A stretch of DNA of 64,000 nucleotides, taken from assembly GCA_037178975.1 (NCBI GenBank), contig JASJZH010000004.1, positions 3,782,001-3,846,000 on the forward strand. Direction: 5' to 3'. A model generated the notes under the pieces. The model was given only the letters and a program-made list of their open reading frames with translations. It was not told the DNA's origin and made no database searches. Numbering within the stretch: the stretch's first letter is position 1; each line of letters begins with the position of its first letter. Made by a program: the position numbers and the translations under genes. Positions 1-12,234 of the stretch are shown here, in pieces. Source of the DNA: Oscheius tipulae (lineage: Eukaryota; Nematoda; Chromadorea; Rhabditida; Rhabditidae).

Positions 1-2970
1 GCTGATAACTCGTCTGCATCAGATGCCCTTGGTCATCGTAGCAGCAGACTTGTCCATAATGAGTTGGGAAGCGTCTAAATGATTAAATTGATAACTGTTT
101 CAGATGACAATTACGCTGTGTTGAAACTTGCAAAGTCTCGTCCGTTTCCAGCATACGAGGAGAGGATGTTCTGAGCTGACATGTAGCAATTCCTGGCTCC
201 AATGGCTACAGTACAAGTGATATCACGGAATGCTTGAGAGCAGCGAGGATGAGGCATGAATCGACCGAGATCGGCCTGTGCTTGTCGCTCGATACATGGA
301 CAGGAAGAGTTGGTCTCGACGTCACGAATAAAGTTCCATTGAGCTCCATCCTCGTCGTACCAATCGTGACACATCTCGAGAGCCTTCTTTTGGACGAATT
401 GAGTACGAGCTTGTTCGTCGTTCACGTTGTAGGTAGTCTGTTGGTACTTGGGATTGTTCGAAGTCCACAGCCAATGAATTGAGATTGGAGAGGACACCAG
501 CCCCGACAGAAGAGTAGGCGATGTGCCTTGTCCCAAGTTGTCCTAAATTGATGTTATTTTGAGCCAATCACGTATCACCTGATTCGGTTTGATCGGCGCG
601 AGTTTCATGTAGCCAAACCGGTAGTTGTAGAGCTCGTTGTTCCGTTCCCAATCCGTCATGTACCTGAATAGATTCACTCAAAATCCGTCAAATAGACCAA
701 CCATTGTTCGACTTGGTAGAGATTAATTCGTTCCTCTTGTGGCTTCCAGCGGTACTCGTAGCTGTTTCTATTTGAGTAACTGGCCAGTCGACAGATGACT
801 CTGTGCTCTGGACGGAACTTTTTGATCTGAATCAGGATATTTATAACAGTAAGATGTTAACGCACATTATCATCTTTGAACTCTCTGTAGGCTACGACAT
901 AGAGTCCCAGCTGAACGGAATACATGGAATCGTCTCCGAGTCTCATGTGTTGATTGGTTAGCAACAGATCAGGATTGGTGAAGTTCCTTGGATACCAGAT
1001 CAACGGCATCACCTATTTCAAGTCTGTTAGCAGTTGAAAAGGAAACTCACCGGTCGTGGAGACAGTACAAAGTAGTCGTAAATGTTACCTAAGGAAAAGT
1101 TTGAATAGATCACATTCTCAGGTACCTATGTCTAGTCGATTCGGATCCAAAGTCGGCGGAACGAAGTAAATATATCCTACAAAAGCTTTTTCATCGTTCG
1201 CCCCTCCAGTCTGCGGCTGGAAGTAAACGGTTTTGGTTCCCCAGTCGTAGATCTTTGGCAAATAGCATCTTGCCACAGACGGATTCAGAACCACACAAGT
1301 TGCAGTCTAAAAGAGTTGTCTGTGGAGAAAAACCTCGGATACCTGTCGCTGCTCGATCATCAGCACGTAGGTTTGAGTGGGATCGAGGCAGATCGCGTTC
1401 ACTGAAAAGGATAGAGTCACAAAGAAATGTTAGACTATTTGATCTCCAAAAAGCAAGACTCACCATCGACGGACATCTCTCCAAGCATCTGAATTTTAAC
1501 TGTTTACAATTTGATAACACGGCTTACGTTCACGATGTTTGGATAGATCAGCATAGGATATGTACCTCCGGTCTTGTTGCTAAAACATACATTATCACAA
1601 AAATAAGAAAGTTTACTTACCTGCAGCCTCCCGGTCTCACGACATCGTCTACTCGGAACATATAGCGTCCTCTGACCCAATGAGGTACTCCCGACCTCTG
1701 TGCAAGAACTTTAGGAGTGTTTTTGTACATCTGGGTGGGGTCGACGGGCACCACTCCTGTGTGGTTTCCTCCGTTAAAGACAGCCTGACATCTTCCGGAT
1801 CGGGAGTTGGCTCGGAAGTCGGCAGCATCGAATCCGAGTTTGTCGTAGTTCAAGATGACATAACTGAGTCGAGCAGTCTGAAAATGAACCACCTAGCTAT
1901 TTTGATGGCCCGCGGTCTCTTTCTCCCACACCCAACGACTCTCTTATCTGGCCAGTTCCAAAGCTCTCACTAACTTGATAACTGATCACTATTAACGACT
2001 GGAATCACGCCAAAAAGAATAAACATTCGCCTCGACTATAGTCATAAAATCATACCTCGTCGGTGAGCCAAACGAGCTGATAGGTGGCCAATTGGCCGGC
2101 GTCCATATCGGATCTTCCCGAGATGGCAGAGGCTGTGTTGTACCAGGTCACAATGAGAGCAGCGTCAGCTCGGAAAGCGGCAGCTCCAGCCACTCCATCG
2201 TTCAGCCAACGCATCATTTCATCAAGGAAATAGTCAGAATTCTGGTCACAACGAACGTAAGAGTCGGCAGTACTGGGACAGGCCTGAACTTATAAATAAT
2301 GAAGTCAAATAGAGAGAACTACCAAAGAAGCAGTCTGGGTGAAGAATGGAGAAACTTGTTGAGTTCCACCCAGATTCATGTTACTGTTTGATCCTCTTCC
2401 GAACAGAGACTGTCTCATCATTAGACGGTAGTAGACACCTGTCCTCATACCAGGATTAACATCCTGAGGAATCTGCTGTTTGCAGAGATAAGGAGCAATC
2501 ATGGCTGGATCTTGCTGTTTCGGCCAATCGGTTGCATCCGGTCCGACGTTGATCGTGGGTCCTTGGTCCAAAACCGTAGCAAAGGCTATGTATCCGTTGA
2601 CTGAGATCTGTTCAAATATGTTTAGAATAAAAATTTCCAATGACCTACCGATGTGTAATTGTACAATCCTCCGTAGAAGGGAAAGTACATGTGAAGATCG
2701 ATGGTCTGGCCTGCTGTAAGGAGTCCCGGGTTGACCTCTTGATCACCCACTTCTGGGCCGAAAGGCACCAAATTAACTAGTAGCTTATATTGTTTCTTCC
2801 AACAGTGTCATACCTCCATAGTAGACGTTGTTTCCAGTTCCGGAGAAGAGAGTACCCGAGTCTGGTGGCTGGATGTTCTGATTGATATTCGATTGGAAGT
2901 TCTGATTCTGAATCTGTGCTCTTGCGCAGAGCGCAGTCAGGAGTAGCCACCAGGGGCTCCGCCACCCCAT
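1..2970 (-). CDS. NIDO/AMOP-domain secreted or membrane protein (3' end beyond the window)
   Basis: Multi-exon minus-strand gene cut off by the left edge. The start at 2970 opens a signal peptide (MGWRSPWWLLLTALCARAQ) and lies three bases after a TTTCAG acceptor, so it is probably the trans-splicing or 5'UTR-intron site. A NIDO domain is encoded at about 2600-1620 (NGYIAFATVL, VTWYNTASA, LSYVILNYDKLGF, FNGGNHTG). Exons at 1500-600 look like an all-beta, Ig-like region. An AMOP domain follows at about 480-1 (MCHDWYDED, CPCIERQAQADLGRFMPHP, ARNCYMS, THYGQVCCYDDQG). This NIDO plus AMOP order is that of MUC4/SUSD2-type proteins, including C. elegans K03H1.5; these usually continue into a VWD domain, which would lie outside the window. 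The likely mature N-terminus is glutamine. Likely role: extracellular adhesion or matrix. Exon joins were read by eye. Confidence 0.82.
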
Positions 2971-4223
2971 ATGCTGAAACAAACTTTGTATTTTGAAATT
3001 AAGAAGGGTGAGAGAATGGTTGTATCTAGGCGAGAGACATTGCTAGATCGGTGGTATAAGGCGCTTAGTGTGATTAGAGTTGTCGAGGACCGTGTCAATA
3101 TTTTGTGCTGATTCCTCTGCAATACGTTCTTTTCGTGTGAACCAATAAGGCGCGTGCCGTCACAAGACGGCACCTATAGGCAATCTGTCAATATGCTAAT
3201 CGATGTGTGCGTCCACACAATGCATCGGTGATTGGGAAAGTTCTGGCTGGAGGAGATGTGCATCAAAGGGAAAAACAGCTGGAGCAGCAGCGACTGGCGA
3301 CAAGTGAGCAAATAAGAGGCATGAAAGCCGAGACAGAGCGGACTGCGCCATGGGAGAAGGGCAACTTGGATCTGCATGGACATCCCTTATTCTTTCTAGC
3401 AACAAGGGGTCGATTTCAGTACTAGAAGGAAAGTTGTTGTGAATGAGAATGGTTATCACGATGACTAATCGCCCCCTCAAAAAGGTAAAACTATCGTAAG
3501 AAGGTCCTGTGGACAACTCATCCTGGCCTGGGCAAACAGAGTCTGTGGAACACTGTGACTCATCGTTTACCTTTCTAGGGATCGGCTGCAGATGAGGTTC
3601 AGAGGAACCGGCTTTCGCAACCAAAAGAAATCATACAAGGGAGGGCAACGGATTGATTTTCCCACGACGGCTCGTGCGAGATTCCGTGCCATGGCACTGT
3701 CTGTCTGTCTTTCGACTAGGAAGGGAGTTAGGAGCGTAAAACGTCGAGTCTAAGCTTTATCAGTTACGTGAGAGATGTTGACTCGGGACAGCAGCAAACA
3801 GTTCAGGTCCTCCCAGTAAGTATAAGCAGATTGTAGAAGTTTTGGAGGGAAAAAGCTGTGAAAAGAGCACAAATGATAAGAAATGAGTGTTATCTACTGG
3901 GTATTTCCGTCGAAGAGTAAACAGATTTGGAAAGATCAATCATGGGAGGAAGAATGTTGCGAGGGAGTGGTTTTCGCATCAAGTGGATCAGAGTAGGAAA
4001 AAGATGACAAACAAAGAGATCGATGTCGTACAGCAAAGACGTTCTCATGCCGTATTAGCATAAATGTGACAGTCGCATGTGCCGGCCCTGTGACTCATTC
4101 TTGTGTTTGCTCACTTTGCCTGCCTTGGCCGACGCCTGGTATCAAAAACGATAACCAGCGGATCGATCTGTATCGGTCAGTCAGAGGTACGACTTTTAAA
4201 CAACTGTTATTTTATCGGGATGT
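2971..4223. other. Intergenic: upstream region of the AMOP gene and 3' flank of the SLC17 gene
   Basis: I see no convincing coding exon on either strand. Short open frames here lack splice-consistent continuation and recognisable domains. It should hold the promoter of the AMOP gene and the 3'UTR of the transporter gene. Confidence 0.5.
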
Positions 4224-5991
4224 TTATATTCTCGTCGTTTCTTCAATCACGGCTTCTTTTCTATCGTCCTTCGAGTCGGTCTTGGCCCATTCTTGTTCAA
4301 CCCCTGAAACCGAATGATCTTCTTCGAGAAAGAGCCTTGCCTGATCCAAAGGACACGAAAATGGTCCCAGATATCAGGCTGACACCTGAGGCCATGATGA
4401 AGACATACTCCCAGCCGTGTCTCTCATAGTTGCGAAGTGCATTGACTGCGTAAGGTGTCGCTAGTCGAGCCGATTGGGAGAAGAACATTGACATTGCCGA
4501 GAGACTTTCGGTGTAGTGAGGAGCCAAGGAGAGCAAGGAGGTTATGTGACCGGCGGATTCCAAACTTTGACAGACTGCAATCAGACTGGCGACTGCCAGA
4601 GCCACTCCCGGGTCATTACATCCGACAAAAAAGGCCATCACGAGAAACAGCATAGATATTCCGAGACTAGCTGAACAGAATGAACAAAGTTGAAAGTCAG
4701 AAACTCACAAATAGCTTGGGAGATTTTGGTAGATGCTGTTGGGCCGAGATGGTCTCTCTTCTTTAGAAGATCCACTCCGGTAGACCATGCTAAACGTACA
4801 ATAAAAGAGCAGAGATTGGGGATGGCCGTAAAGTATCCATTCTGTAAAAGGGTGTACATTGAATAAGGGTACCTACCATGACAGGACTGATCATGACTTG
4901 TTCCTTGAAAAATTGTGGGAAGAATGACTGCGTTATTGTCTGAGCTACACATGTTCCGAAGTTCATTTGGAATTCTGCAAGAACCGCTAGGGACAGCATG
5001 ATTTTCGAGTAGGGTACGGATCCCTAAACTTTCTTTTTATAAATATGTAAAATCGAATACTGTCGGTTTCTCTTCGACATGGACATGCTCCAATAAAAAC
5101 CTTTGTTCCGTCTTAGAAATACCTCTGGCACTTCTGGGAGACTCGGCTGAGAAAAGTTGCCACAGAACACAGAAGACACAGCCTATTCCGCCTCAATTTC
5201 CTTTTAATGCTTTCCTCAGAAGACGTACTGGTAAGATAAAAGTTGAATTGCCATCCTATTGAGCTTCCACAGACTGCTCCAGTGAGTGGACCTCCAACGA
5301 TTCCAGCCAATTGACCTCCGACGGCGAAAACAGCTAAAGCTGTACTTCTTTCAAAACGAGGGAACCATTTGTCTATAAGCGTGTAGATGGCCACATCTAT
5401 GAAGGCCTGAGTCTTTTTTCAAAGAAGAGTTGAAGGAATACATGTGAAACTCCGATGAGAACTCGAAGAACAAAAACTGAACTATATCCAACATGGACAG
5501 CAACGACAGGAATGAGGCCGTTGAACAGAACGTGTGCGACCATGACTAATAAGAGAACAAGTTTGGCCGGAATTCTTCTGGCTATCCACATCGAAGGCAG
5601 CTGAGCCACAAGAGAACCCCAAGAAGTTGCCGATAGAAGCAAATCCTCTTGATGTCGACTCCAGTCCAGGGTTCCCTGTACTTGAATCTGGATAAGAACG
5701 CCCAACTTACCTTGTAAACATGGTTCTTGCTAGTCGATTCACTTTGGAGACATTTAGATGAGCTGATGTTTCGGGGGTGGTCGACTACCATACCTTGTAA
5801 TGAGAGTTAGCAAAACTTTTAAAGACTCCCTACATGTTAGGTTTAGACCAAAGTTGGCTACTATTAGTGAAGAACAGAAGTAGGAGAGAGATAGTAGTAG
5901 GACGACGTGTAATCGACGAGACTTTGGATGCCAGAGTTCTGAACCAATTGTTTTGTACAATGCTATGGGTAAAAAAGAAACCGGAGGGCAT
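4224..5991 (-). CDS. SLC17-type major facilitator transporter
   Basis: Multi-pass anion/sodium-phosphate cotransporter of the SLC17 family (sialin, vesicular glutamate transporter type). The start at 5991 (MPSELWHPKSRRLHVV) is followed after one intron by the first membrane helix (LLLSLSYFCSSLIVANFG). The family's second block is clear: LDWSRHQEDLLLSATSWGSL, then LPSMWIARRIPAKLVL. Later helices are at IDKWFPRFERSTALAVFAVG (5390-5330), AIPNLCSFIVRLAWS and VALAVASLIAV. The last segment reads FGSG then VEQEWAKTDSKDDRKEAV and ends at 4224-4226. Reaching that tail requires a GC-AG intron (4304-4340); without it the frame ends early at 4297. A 23-nt intron (5688-5710) joins HVYK to IQVQGTLDW. The substrate cannot be told from sequence. 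Confidence 0.85.
4304..4340 (-). other. GC-AG intron, 37 nt
   Basis: On the minus strand the exon ends GGATCAG, followed by GCAAGG and closing with TTTCAG. Removing it restores a longer C-terminus starting VEQEWAKT, which fits the SLC17 pattern FGSG plus an acidic tail. The donor is otherwise a strong consensus (CAG before the junction, AAGG after the C), as expected of GC donors. Confidence 0.65.
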
Positions 5992-6634
5992 GTCCAGGAC
6001 AGCAATGAGCGGAGACTGTTATCTCGAGGTTAATCTCTTTATCTTTCATCATCTGATAGCTACCGGAAAACGATCTTCAGATCTTCTCACGACTCTTGTT
6101 CGTATCGAATTACCCATATTCTTTGCCAAGTTTTCTTCCCTAGCATTAGTCAGGATGGCTCGCTGCCGTGCTCTTCAGCCAAGTAGTCCTTCTCTTTCCG
6201 GGATTGCGTGCTAGTCCTCTGCTGGCTCCTCTTCGTAAGAAACTTGATACTGGCCTCCCAGGTCAGCAACTTCAGAAGGCCGACAATGTAATTTGCGCAC
6301 TCAAAGGTCGTCAATAGGGTTGAGGAAAACGAATTCAAATAGTTCATTTCATAAAGGCACAGAGGTGAAGTCGAGAAATCATCGAAGGATCTTCTGAAAA
6401 ATGCTGTTGAGGGGTGGTTATAGGCTATGCATGAGGACACATGACACACGAACTTTCTGGATGGCCAGAGTCTGAATATCCGAGAAGGAGCCAATCCCTT
6501 ACTTTTCCACTCTCTCCCTACCCCATGAATTTTTAAGCGACTTAAAGGCTTTGAAGGCGAGGACAATAGACTCACTCGAATTGGCAGTTCGGCCTCTGAA
6601 AAACCCGTGCGGGACCCGTAAGGAGGAAGTGTCT
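5992..6634. other. Intergenic between two minus-strand genes
   Basis: Nothing supported as coding. A 141-codon open frame on the minus strand (6150-6575) has no recognisable domain and no good acceptor before its start, so I treat it as chance. The region should contain the 3'UTR of the upstream gene and the promoter or leader of the transporter. Confidence 0.45.
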
Positions 6635-7825
6635 CTAGCAGAGGTGACAGTAGTAGTTGAAGGCTACCACCTGAATAGAATCATTTGAGAAAGGCGGTGA
6701 GAAACATACGAGGACGGTGGCTGCGCCTACTGACAATGGAACAACTACGAGAAGAAGAGTCAGAAGAGATGTTTTTGTCGAAATCGGGGCAGCAGGAGGC
6801 GGTGGCTCATCGTCTGGTCTGTCCATTCGACTAAAAACCAGAGGAATCTCGTCCGGACTGGGTCCGGTGTCTCTTCTATTACTGAAATTATGATTTTTCT
6901 CTGCAATAGAAATAAATCTACCTGGTGTGAGCTCTGAGGTAGGCGAAAGTATTGCAGTAGGGTTCTCCACAGGCACAGAGATCGGTCCATTTGTCATCCT
7001 CGTCCCTAAAACCAGATGTTTGTCTTACTTCTCGGGAAAGAAAAGAAAGATTAAGCGACTACACGGAAAGCTCTAGTTTAGATAGCTGACTTACCAAACG
7101 GAGACGCCTCTCCAAAATCTTCCGTATCTCAAAAAAGAGAGTTCTTTCCCCAGGTAACATTTTCTCTCGGCGGCTGTATAAGTCCGCTCGGCTAAGTCAA
7201 GAGCCGTGCTCGTCGTCAGATTGAATTACCTCTCCCCCTGGCTCCTCGATGCCTTCTCGACCATATGACCCCGGGGACTACAAATTAGCTTTGAAGAAAT
7301 CTTTGAAAACATCGAATGACTAAGCTCGCAGGAGTATCTGGGATTAGAAGAAGTGTCCGACGCCCATCTGTCAATTTCTCAAAAGAAGAACTCTTGAAAA
7401 GGAATGACAAGCGCGGCTGGCAGCATCTCATAATTGGTCCAGCCCCCGACATCATTAACTCTTTCGGGTTAGGCAGTGCGACGGATATTATTACGGCCCG
7501 GAGACTCTCTCACTATTTAATGAAGGAAAACAGCTGAAATTAAAGGGCAGTGATGGGTAGATGGGTAAATAAGACGACTGTACGGAATAACAAGACTCAC
7601 CTATGACAGCCAATTTGCCGAGCTCCACATGTTCGAATGACTTGGTTGTTGTCGCGGAGAATGCCCACTAAACACACGTCTCCCTCACACGAACCATATC
7701 TGAGAGCGGGTTTTTGACAAGAACAGAGAAAGAACTAACGGAGTGCAATGGTCTTCGGTACAATAGCATCGAAGTGATTCGACGACAGTCGAACAACTCG
7801 TCACCAGAAGAAGAATCAGCCGCAT
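6635..7825 (-). CDS. Small cysteine-rich type I membrane protein (Ly6/activin-receptor-ectodomain-like)
   Basis: Not a gene I can name, but the reading is coherent. The start at 7825 gives a signal peptide (MRLILLLVTSCSTVVES) followed by LRCYCTEDHCTP. A short intron joins it to YGSCEGDVCLVGI, then VIRTCGARQIGCH. After a longer intron (about 7200-7610, acceptor uncertain) come KCYLGKELSF and WTDLCACGEPYCNTF. Three closing exons give DEPPPPAAP, one membrane helix (LLTLLLVVVPLSVGAATVLV) and a short tail ending HLC. The cysteine spacing and the final CACGEPYCN block resemble the three-finger extracellular fold seen in many nematode 'activin receptor domain' proteins. No kinase follows, so it would be a cell-surface protein only. 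The join at the long intron is the weak point. Confidence 0.55.
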
Positions 7826-8487
7826 TCCCGCATTCTGAAGGTACGAATTGTAATCCCGGGAGAGGAAGAGAGTAATTCGGAGAAGATGGAGCAGGTGCCA
7901 TATATCACCAATACGGAGGGGAATCGAGGAAGAGAGGGCTCAATCGAACATAACTCTTTTCAAAAGGAAAAGGAACATGATTGATGGGAGATCGGATCCG
8001 AAAGGTGTCAACGCGAGTAGTCGAACTAGCTGACAGCCCCGAGAGAGACATAAATGTTGTGAAAAAAAGCACAGGTCGTTTGCCAAAAAATGAGGTGTTG
8101 CTTGAGCACTTTTGCGTTGAGTCGACTGCGCACTCCGCGCTAGACTCCGCCCCATCGATCCGCCCCTCCGACTTAATTGGAACCACGGAAAACAATGAGC
8201 ATCATCCCTATACTCTCTTCTTTTCCCACTCTATGACCCCCTTTGTCATTGAGTCTAATGCATGGAAAGTAGAAGGGAAAAAAATTTATTGACCTTGGGG
8301 GAAGTGTGAAGACTACTCTTGGAATCCCGTATGGCTTTGAGCATGCTGTTTTGCGTCTAACAAGATTTTCGTCAAAATCGACGGGGCTGGCAATGACGAG
8401 CTGCCGCTTTTGACGTGTGTCGTCGTCCTCGTTCTGAATTATGCACAATGGTCCATGCCATGAAATGGCAGTCGACGCTTTGTCTCA
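7826..8487 (-). other. Intergenic and 3'UTR of the CDK20-like gene, with poly(A) signal
   Basis: No supported coding exon. A minus-strand AATAAA lies at about 8285-8290, some 200 bp past the kinase stop codon, and is a good candidate for its polyadenylation signal. Confidence 0.45.
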
Positions 8488-9895
8488 TCAGCGGGCCAGG
8501 ATGCGATCTCGACGACGGGAGTAAAGGCGCATTGTTCGTCGGAGAATCTGATAGTTGGGTTTGGGAAATGGACCCTAGAAATGATAAAACGGTAATCAAA
8601 GAGAGGAGTTTCGACACCTTCATCCAGTTATTTTCCAGTAGAGATTGAGCACTGGCTCGTTGAAACGTATCCAGTTTGAGCATCAGTTTAAGAAACTTCA
8701 AGAGTTCCGGACTTGCATCCGTCACTAAAACTGATAGTTTCTTTCCCTCCGCAGAGTCAAGACTTATTGTGCTCCAGTCCTTCAGAGGTGGTCTCTCTTC
8801 AAAAATGAGTTTTCCCGCATCTGGCATTATCTCCCATGAAGGCCAATTCTGTTCAGAGGGTGTTCCCAATAGACCAAAGACTCTTGACATCTGTTCGATG
8901 TCGGATCTGCCCTAGAATGTTGCTCCATTGGCCAACTCAATGCCATAATAGGTTGACTGCCGTCAACAGGGCCATTTACCTGAAGTAGTGGGTAGCCAGT
9001 CACGAATTCTGCCAGACAGAGTCCAATTGCCCAGATGTCAATGGAGGGAGTGTATCGTCGACAGCCGAACAGCAATTCCGGAGCTCGGTACCAGCGAGTC
9101 GCCACCTAAAGATCTCGAGTGTTTCTGCAAGTAATCGGAGTCTCGGATCCGTCAAGCGAGCGACATGAACATGTGTTGTGGGCTGAGCGAGGAAAAACGA
9201 CGAGATACCTGATGTATTGGTGGGCACTTGTCGGCAATTTGCTCGAGGGAACCAGACTTACATTTTCTTCATACTCCCTGTTTGGTTCCGAGGGATAGTA
9301 GAGACAGGCCTGTCCAAAATCGGCTACTTTGACTATGAGAGTGGAAGTGACCAGAATGTTTTCGGGTTTCAAGTCCTGAACGAGTTATGAACAGACTCAA
9401 AGAGACGTCTACTCGATGCATAATTCCGACGGAGTGCATGTGCGTCACAGCCAAAAGAAGCTGCTCAAAGAAGAATCTGAAGGGTGACTTTTGACAAAAG
9501 AATGCCGGACAAACTGAATGAACAAGTCATCTCGGGGTCGGCGGGGATCCAAGAGAATGTCGTTCAAATGAAAACTCACAAACTCGGTCACAATCGAGAC
9601 AGTATCCGCCGAAGAAAAGTTGTCTAATAGAGTCAGAATCTGAATCATTGATGATCGATTCAAAAGGAAGCACAAACATTTTTATGGTTGAGGTTGCGGA
9701 GAGAACAGATCTCTCGGAGAATGCCTAGAGGATTTTTCGAATGACTCATCTTTTTGATGGCCACAATTTGTCCGTTCTCAAACAAGTCCTCATTGTCAAA
9801 AAACGAAAAAGAGAATGTACCTGTCTCGTTCGTGCTCGGATAACTATCCCGTAGGCACCTTGCCCTGCAGTTCCCTGCACCTCATATCGGTTCAT
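8488..9895 (-). CDS. dyf-18: CDK20/CCRK-like protein kinase
   Basis: Complete kinase domain in several small exons. The start at 9895 (MNRYEVQG) is 7 bases downstream of a TTTCAG acceptor. Motifs in order: glycine loop [33 protein letters not shown] in place of the CDK alpha-C helix, HSVGIMHR then [49 protein letters not shown] and MPDAGKLIF. The GTP..WP and PD..K..F block matches CDK20, which in C. elegans is DYF-18, a regulator of cilia. The magnesium loop is DFG, with glutamine next. The segment before ATRWY reads EYEENV, where vertebrate CDK20 has a threonine (YTHQV), so the activating phospho-site appears replaced by glutamate. The C-terminus reads [14 protein letters not shown]. The assignment to CDK20 over other CDK-like kinases is moderate. 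Confidence 0.78.
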
Positions 9896-10029
9896 ACCAT
9901 CACTGAAAGAAGCTTTATTGAGTAAGAGTTCAGAAAATACTAGCACAATGGGAATACAATGAATAACACGTGAATAGGTCAGGGATAAATGGTCGTCTGT
10001 GGTCCATGGTTGTCATGACGACGCCCGTT

Positions 10030-12151
10030 CTAGTGAAGGCGAACAGCCTTTTCGATGTCTCTGAGCACTCTGAGCGTTGTTTCTTCCCTGTAAGGAGGAG
10101 CAGCCACTTGCACACCGACAGGCAGTCCAACGGATCCAAGGGAGGCCTTCTTTGCCAACTTGTACCATGGGTCCGACTCCGGATAGTTCTCGATGAGATT
10201 CTTCTCGTCATCCTTCGTGACTTCCGTAACTTTGACTACACCGGCTCCAAAATCTAAATAGATTATGAACTATGATCGAGCAAACTCTGCTTTACCTAGT
10301 AGATTGTAGATGGTAGTGTAGGTACAGGTGGAAAACAGTTTACATGGAATATCGTGAGTTGGTGCGGCCAGAACCTGAGGCGGACTGAGAATAGCGTCGA
10401 GTTTTTGTTCCTGCATCTTCTCAACATACTCTCCACGGTACTCGTCAATTTCAGCATAGGTTTGGCGAAGTTCTTAACTTTGAATAGGAAGAGTATCAAA
10501 CAATAATTACCGGCAGTACTGAGAGTGAGAGCAGGAAGGATATTGGCCAGACGAGGGAAGAACAGACTGACTGGGTAGACCAGAAGACGCTGGAGCATAA
10601 TTGGAATGAAGTACATCGGAATTTGAGGATACAGAGTTGGGTGAATTATATCCTTCATGAGTCTGTCTCGGAGATATCTCCCGCCATCAACACTCATAGC
10701 TAAAACGATTGTTCACAATTCCATAATACACGAACCTCTGATGTACATTTGAAACATTTTACTATGATTTGGCGGATTGAACTGGACTACGGTATGCCCA
10801 GCGGCTTCCAGGTGCTTCTTGGCTTCAAAAACGGCTCTTTGAACAGCAGGAGTGGGAGTGAACCAGCCATCGTCGATGTAGTATCCGATACGAAGAGGTT
10901 TCTTTGAACTGAACTGTTCCTCATCCCACAAGACTGGAGGGACATAGGGATCTTGCTCACTCTCGAACAGATCACCCCAAACCTAAAGTGTACAGTGAGA
11001 AGAGAAAAGAGAAAAACAACAGCTCGACTGAACTCGACTACAGTCTCGATATCCGAAGCCATTGGTCCATCATTGGCGTTGATCAATGGACGGCCGGGAA
11101 CAGCACCAGGACTTCCACGATGAGCAAATCGGAGGTGAGAGGGCTTGATTCCAGCTTGACCAGTGAAATGACAGGGCATTCGAATCGAACCTCCCACGTC
11201 CCCTCCTATTCCCAAAATGCTCCCAAAAGCTCCCAAAATGGCCGACTCTCCTCCAGTGGAACCGCCAGGAGTTCTGGACTTGTCCAAAGGATGAGTCGTT
11301 ATTCCGTAAATAGGATTGGCACAGTTGAATGTCAGAAGTGATTGGGGAACATTTGTCTGCACAAAAGGAACGCAGCCTAGTCGTTTGAGATGATCGATGA
11401 GAATGCTGTCTTTTTTGGCTGCCTTGAAAATATCCTGTGCGAATCCTCGGGTCGTATCGTAGCCTTTCAACTAAATCTGTTTGAACAATGACATGACCAA
11501 CTCCTTACACTGATACATTCTTTGACGGAGATGGGAATTCCAAACAACTTTGGTTTGACGAATGAGGGGTCTTTGGCCTTTTCATCCCAAGCCTTGGCCC
11601 ACTCTTCCGCTTCCTACTGTTTTATTTGAATAGGAAATGACTCAGACTCACCTTTACGAAAAGAGTCGCACAATTTGTCTTTTTGTGAGCCTCAGCAGCC
11701 TAAACTCCTTCCAATAACTGAAACTAAATGGAAAACCTTGATGTAAAAAGTTTGGAGTGCCTCATAACACGAGACAGTTCCATTCTGCAGTTCATCTAAA
11801 AACCTGTTCAATTAGACTGACCCTGAACTGACCTCTCAGCTGAACGAAGGAGAGTTCTCCGATATATTCCCTCCTGCTTTCATCCAATCGAAGACCAACT
11901 GACTCGGCCAGAGCGATACTTTCATCGCGTTCTTTCAGCCGTTTCGCGATGTTTGCCTCCAGTACAACTTTGCTCTGAAAAGGACGACCTTGAACCAAAT
12001 TACTACCACTAACCTCTGCTCGTTTGGTCCATAGGTGGTGGAGGTAGGCTACGAAGCCAGCCAATAGGATTCCAACAAGTAGGAGACACATCTGCAATCT
12101 GTCACAGAGTGTAAAGGGCGGTTGGAAGAACTGAACAATCGATAGTTTCAT
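10030..12151 (-). CDS. faah-1: Fatty acid amide hydrolase-like amidase, membrane anchored
   Basis: Amidase-signature serine hydrolase that would cleave fatty acid amides such as N-acylethanolamines. The start at 12151 is followed by an N-terminal membrane helix (MCLLLVGILLAGFVAYL), as in FAAH. The catalytic triad is visible: lysine in GIPISVKECI, first serine in TPGGSTGGE and second serine in GGDVGGSIRMP. The second serine of the usual GSSGG is a threonine, which does not remove a catalytic residue. The end PVGVQVAAPPYREE is typical, and the protein stops at 10030-10032. In C. elegans faah-1 and faah-2 lie beside pmk-1 in cosmid B0218; here the amidase is about 1.7 kb from a p38 gene, so the linkage looks conserved. 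It starts back-to-back with the gene at 12.2 kb, sharing a very short promoter. Confidence 0.9.
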
Positions 12152-12234
12152 GCTTGGCAGGTTATGACAAAACAGGGATTAGTAGTCACAACTTTGAACT
12201 TTTTGAACTAGTGAACTCGACTTGCTCCACCAGA

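Noticed and set aside
3196-3624. 142-codon minus-strand open frame upstream of the AMOP gene
   Set aside because: No domain, no signal peptide, no good acceptor, and overlaps other chance frames; treated as intergenic.
6150-6575. 141-codon minus-strand open frame between the transporter and the cysteine-rich gene
   Set aside because: No domain and no splice-consistent link to either neighbour.
7316-7537. 74-codon plus-strand frame inside the long intron of the cysteine-rich gene
   Set aside because: No homology or splice signals; could be a nested gene but nothing supports it.
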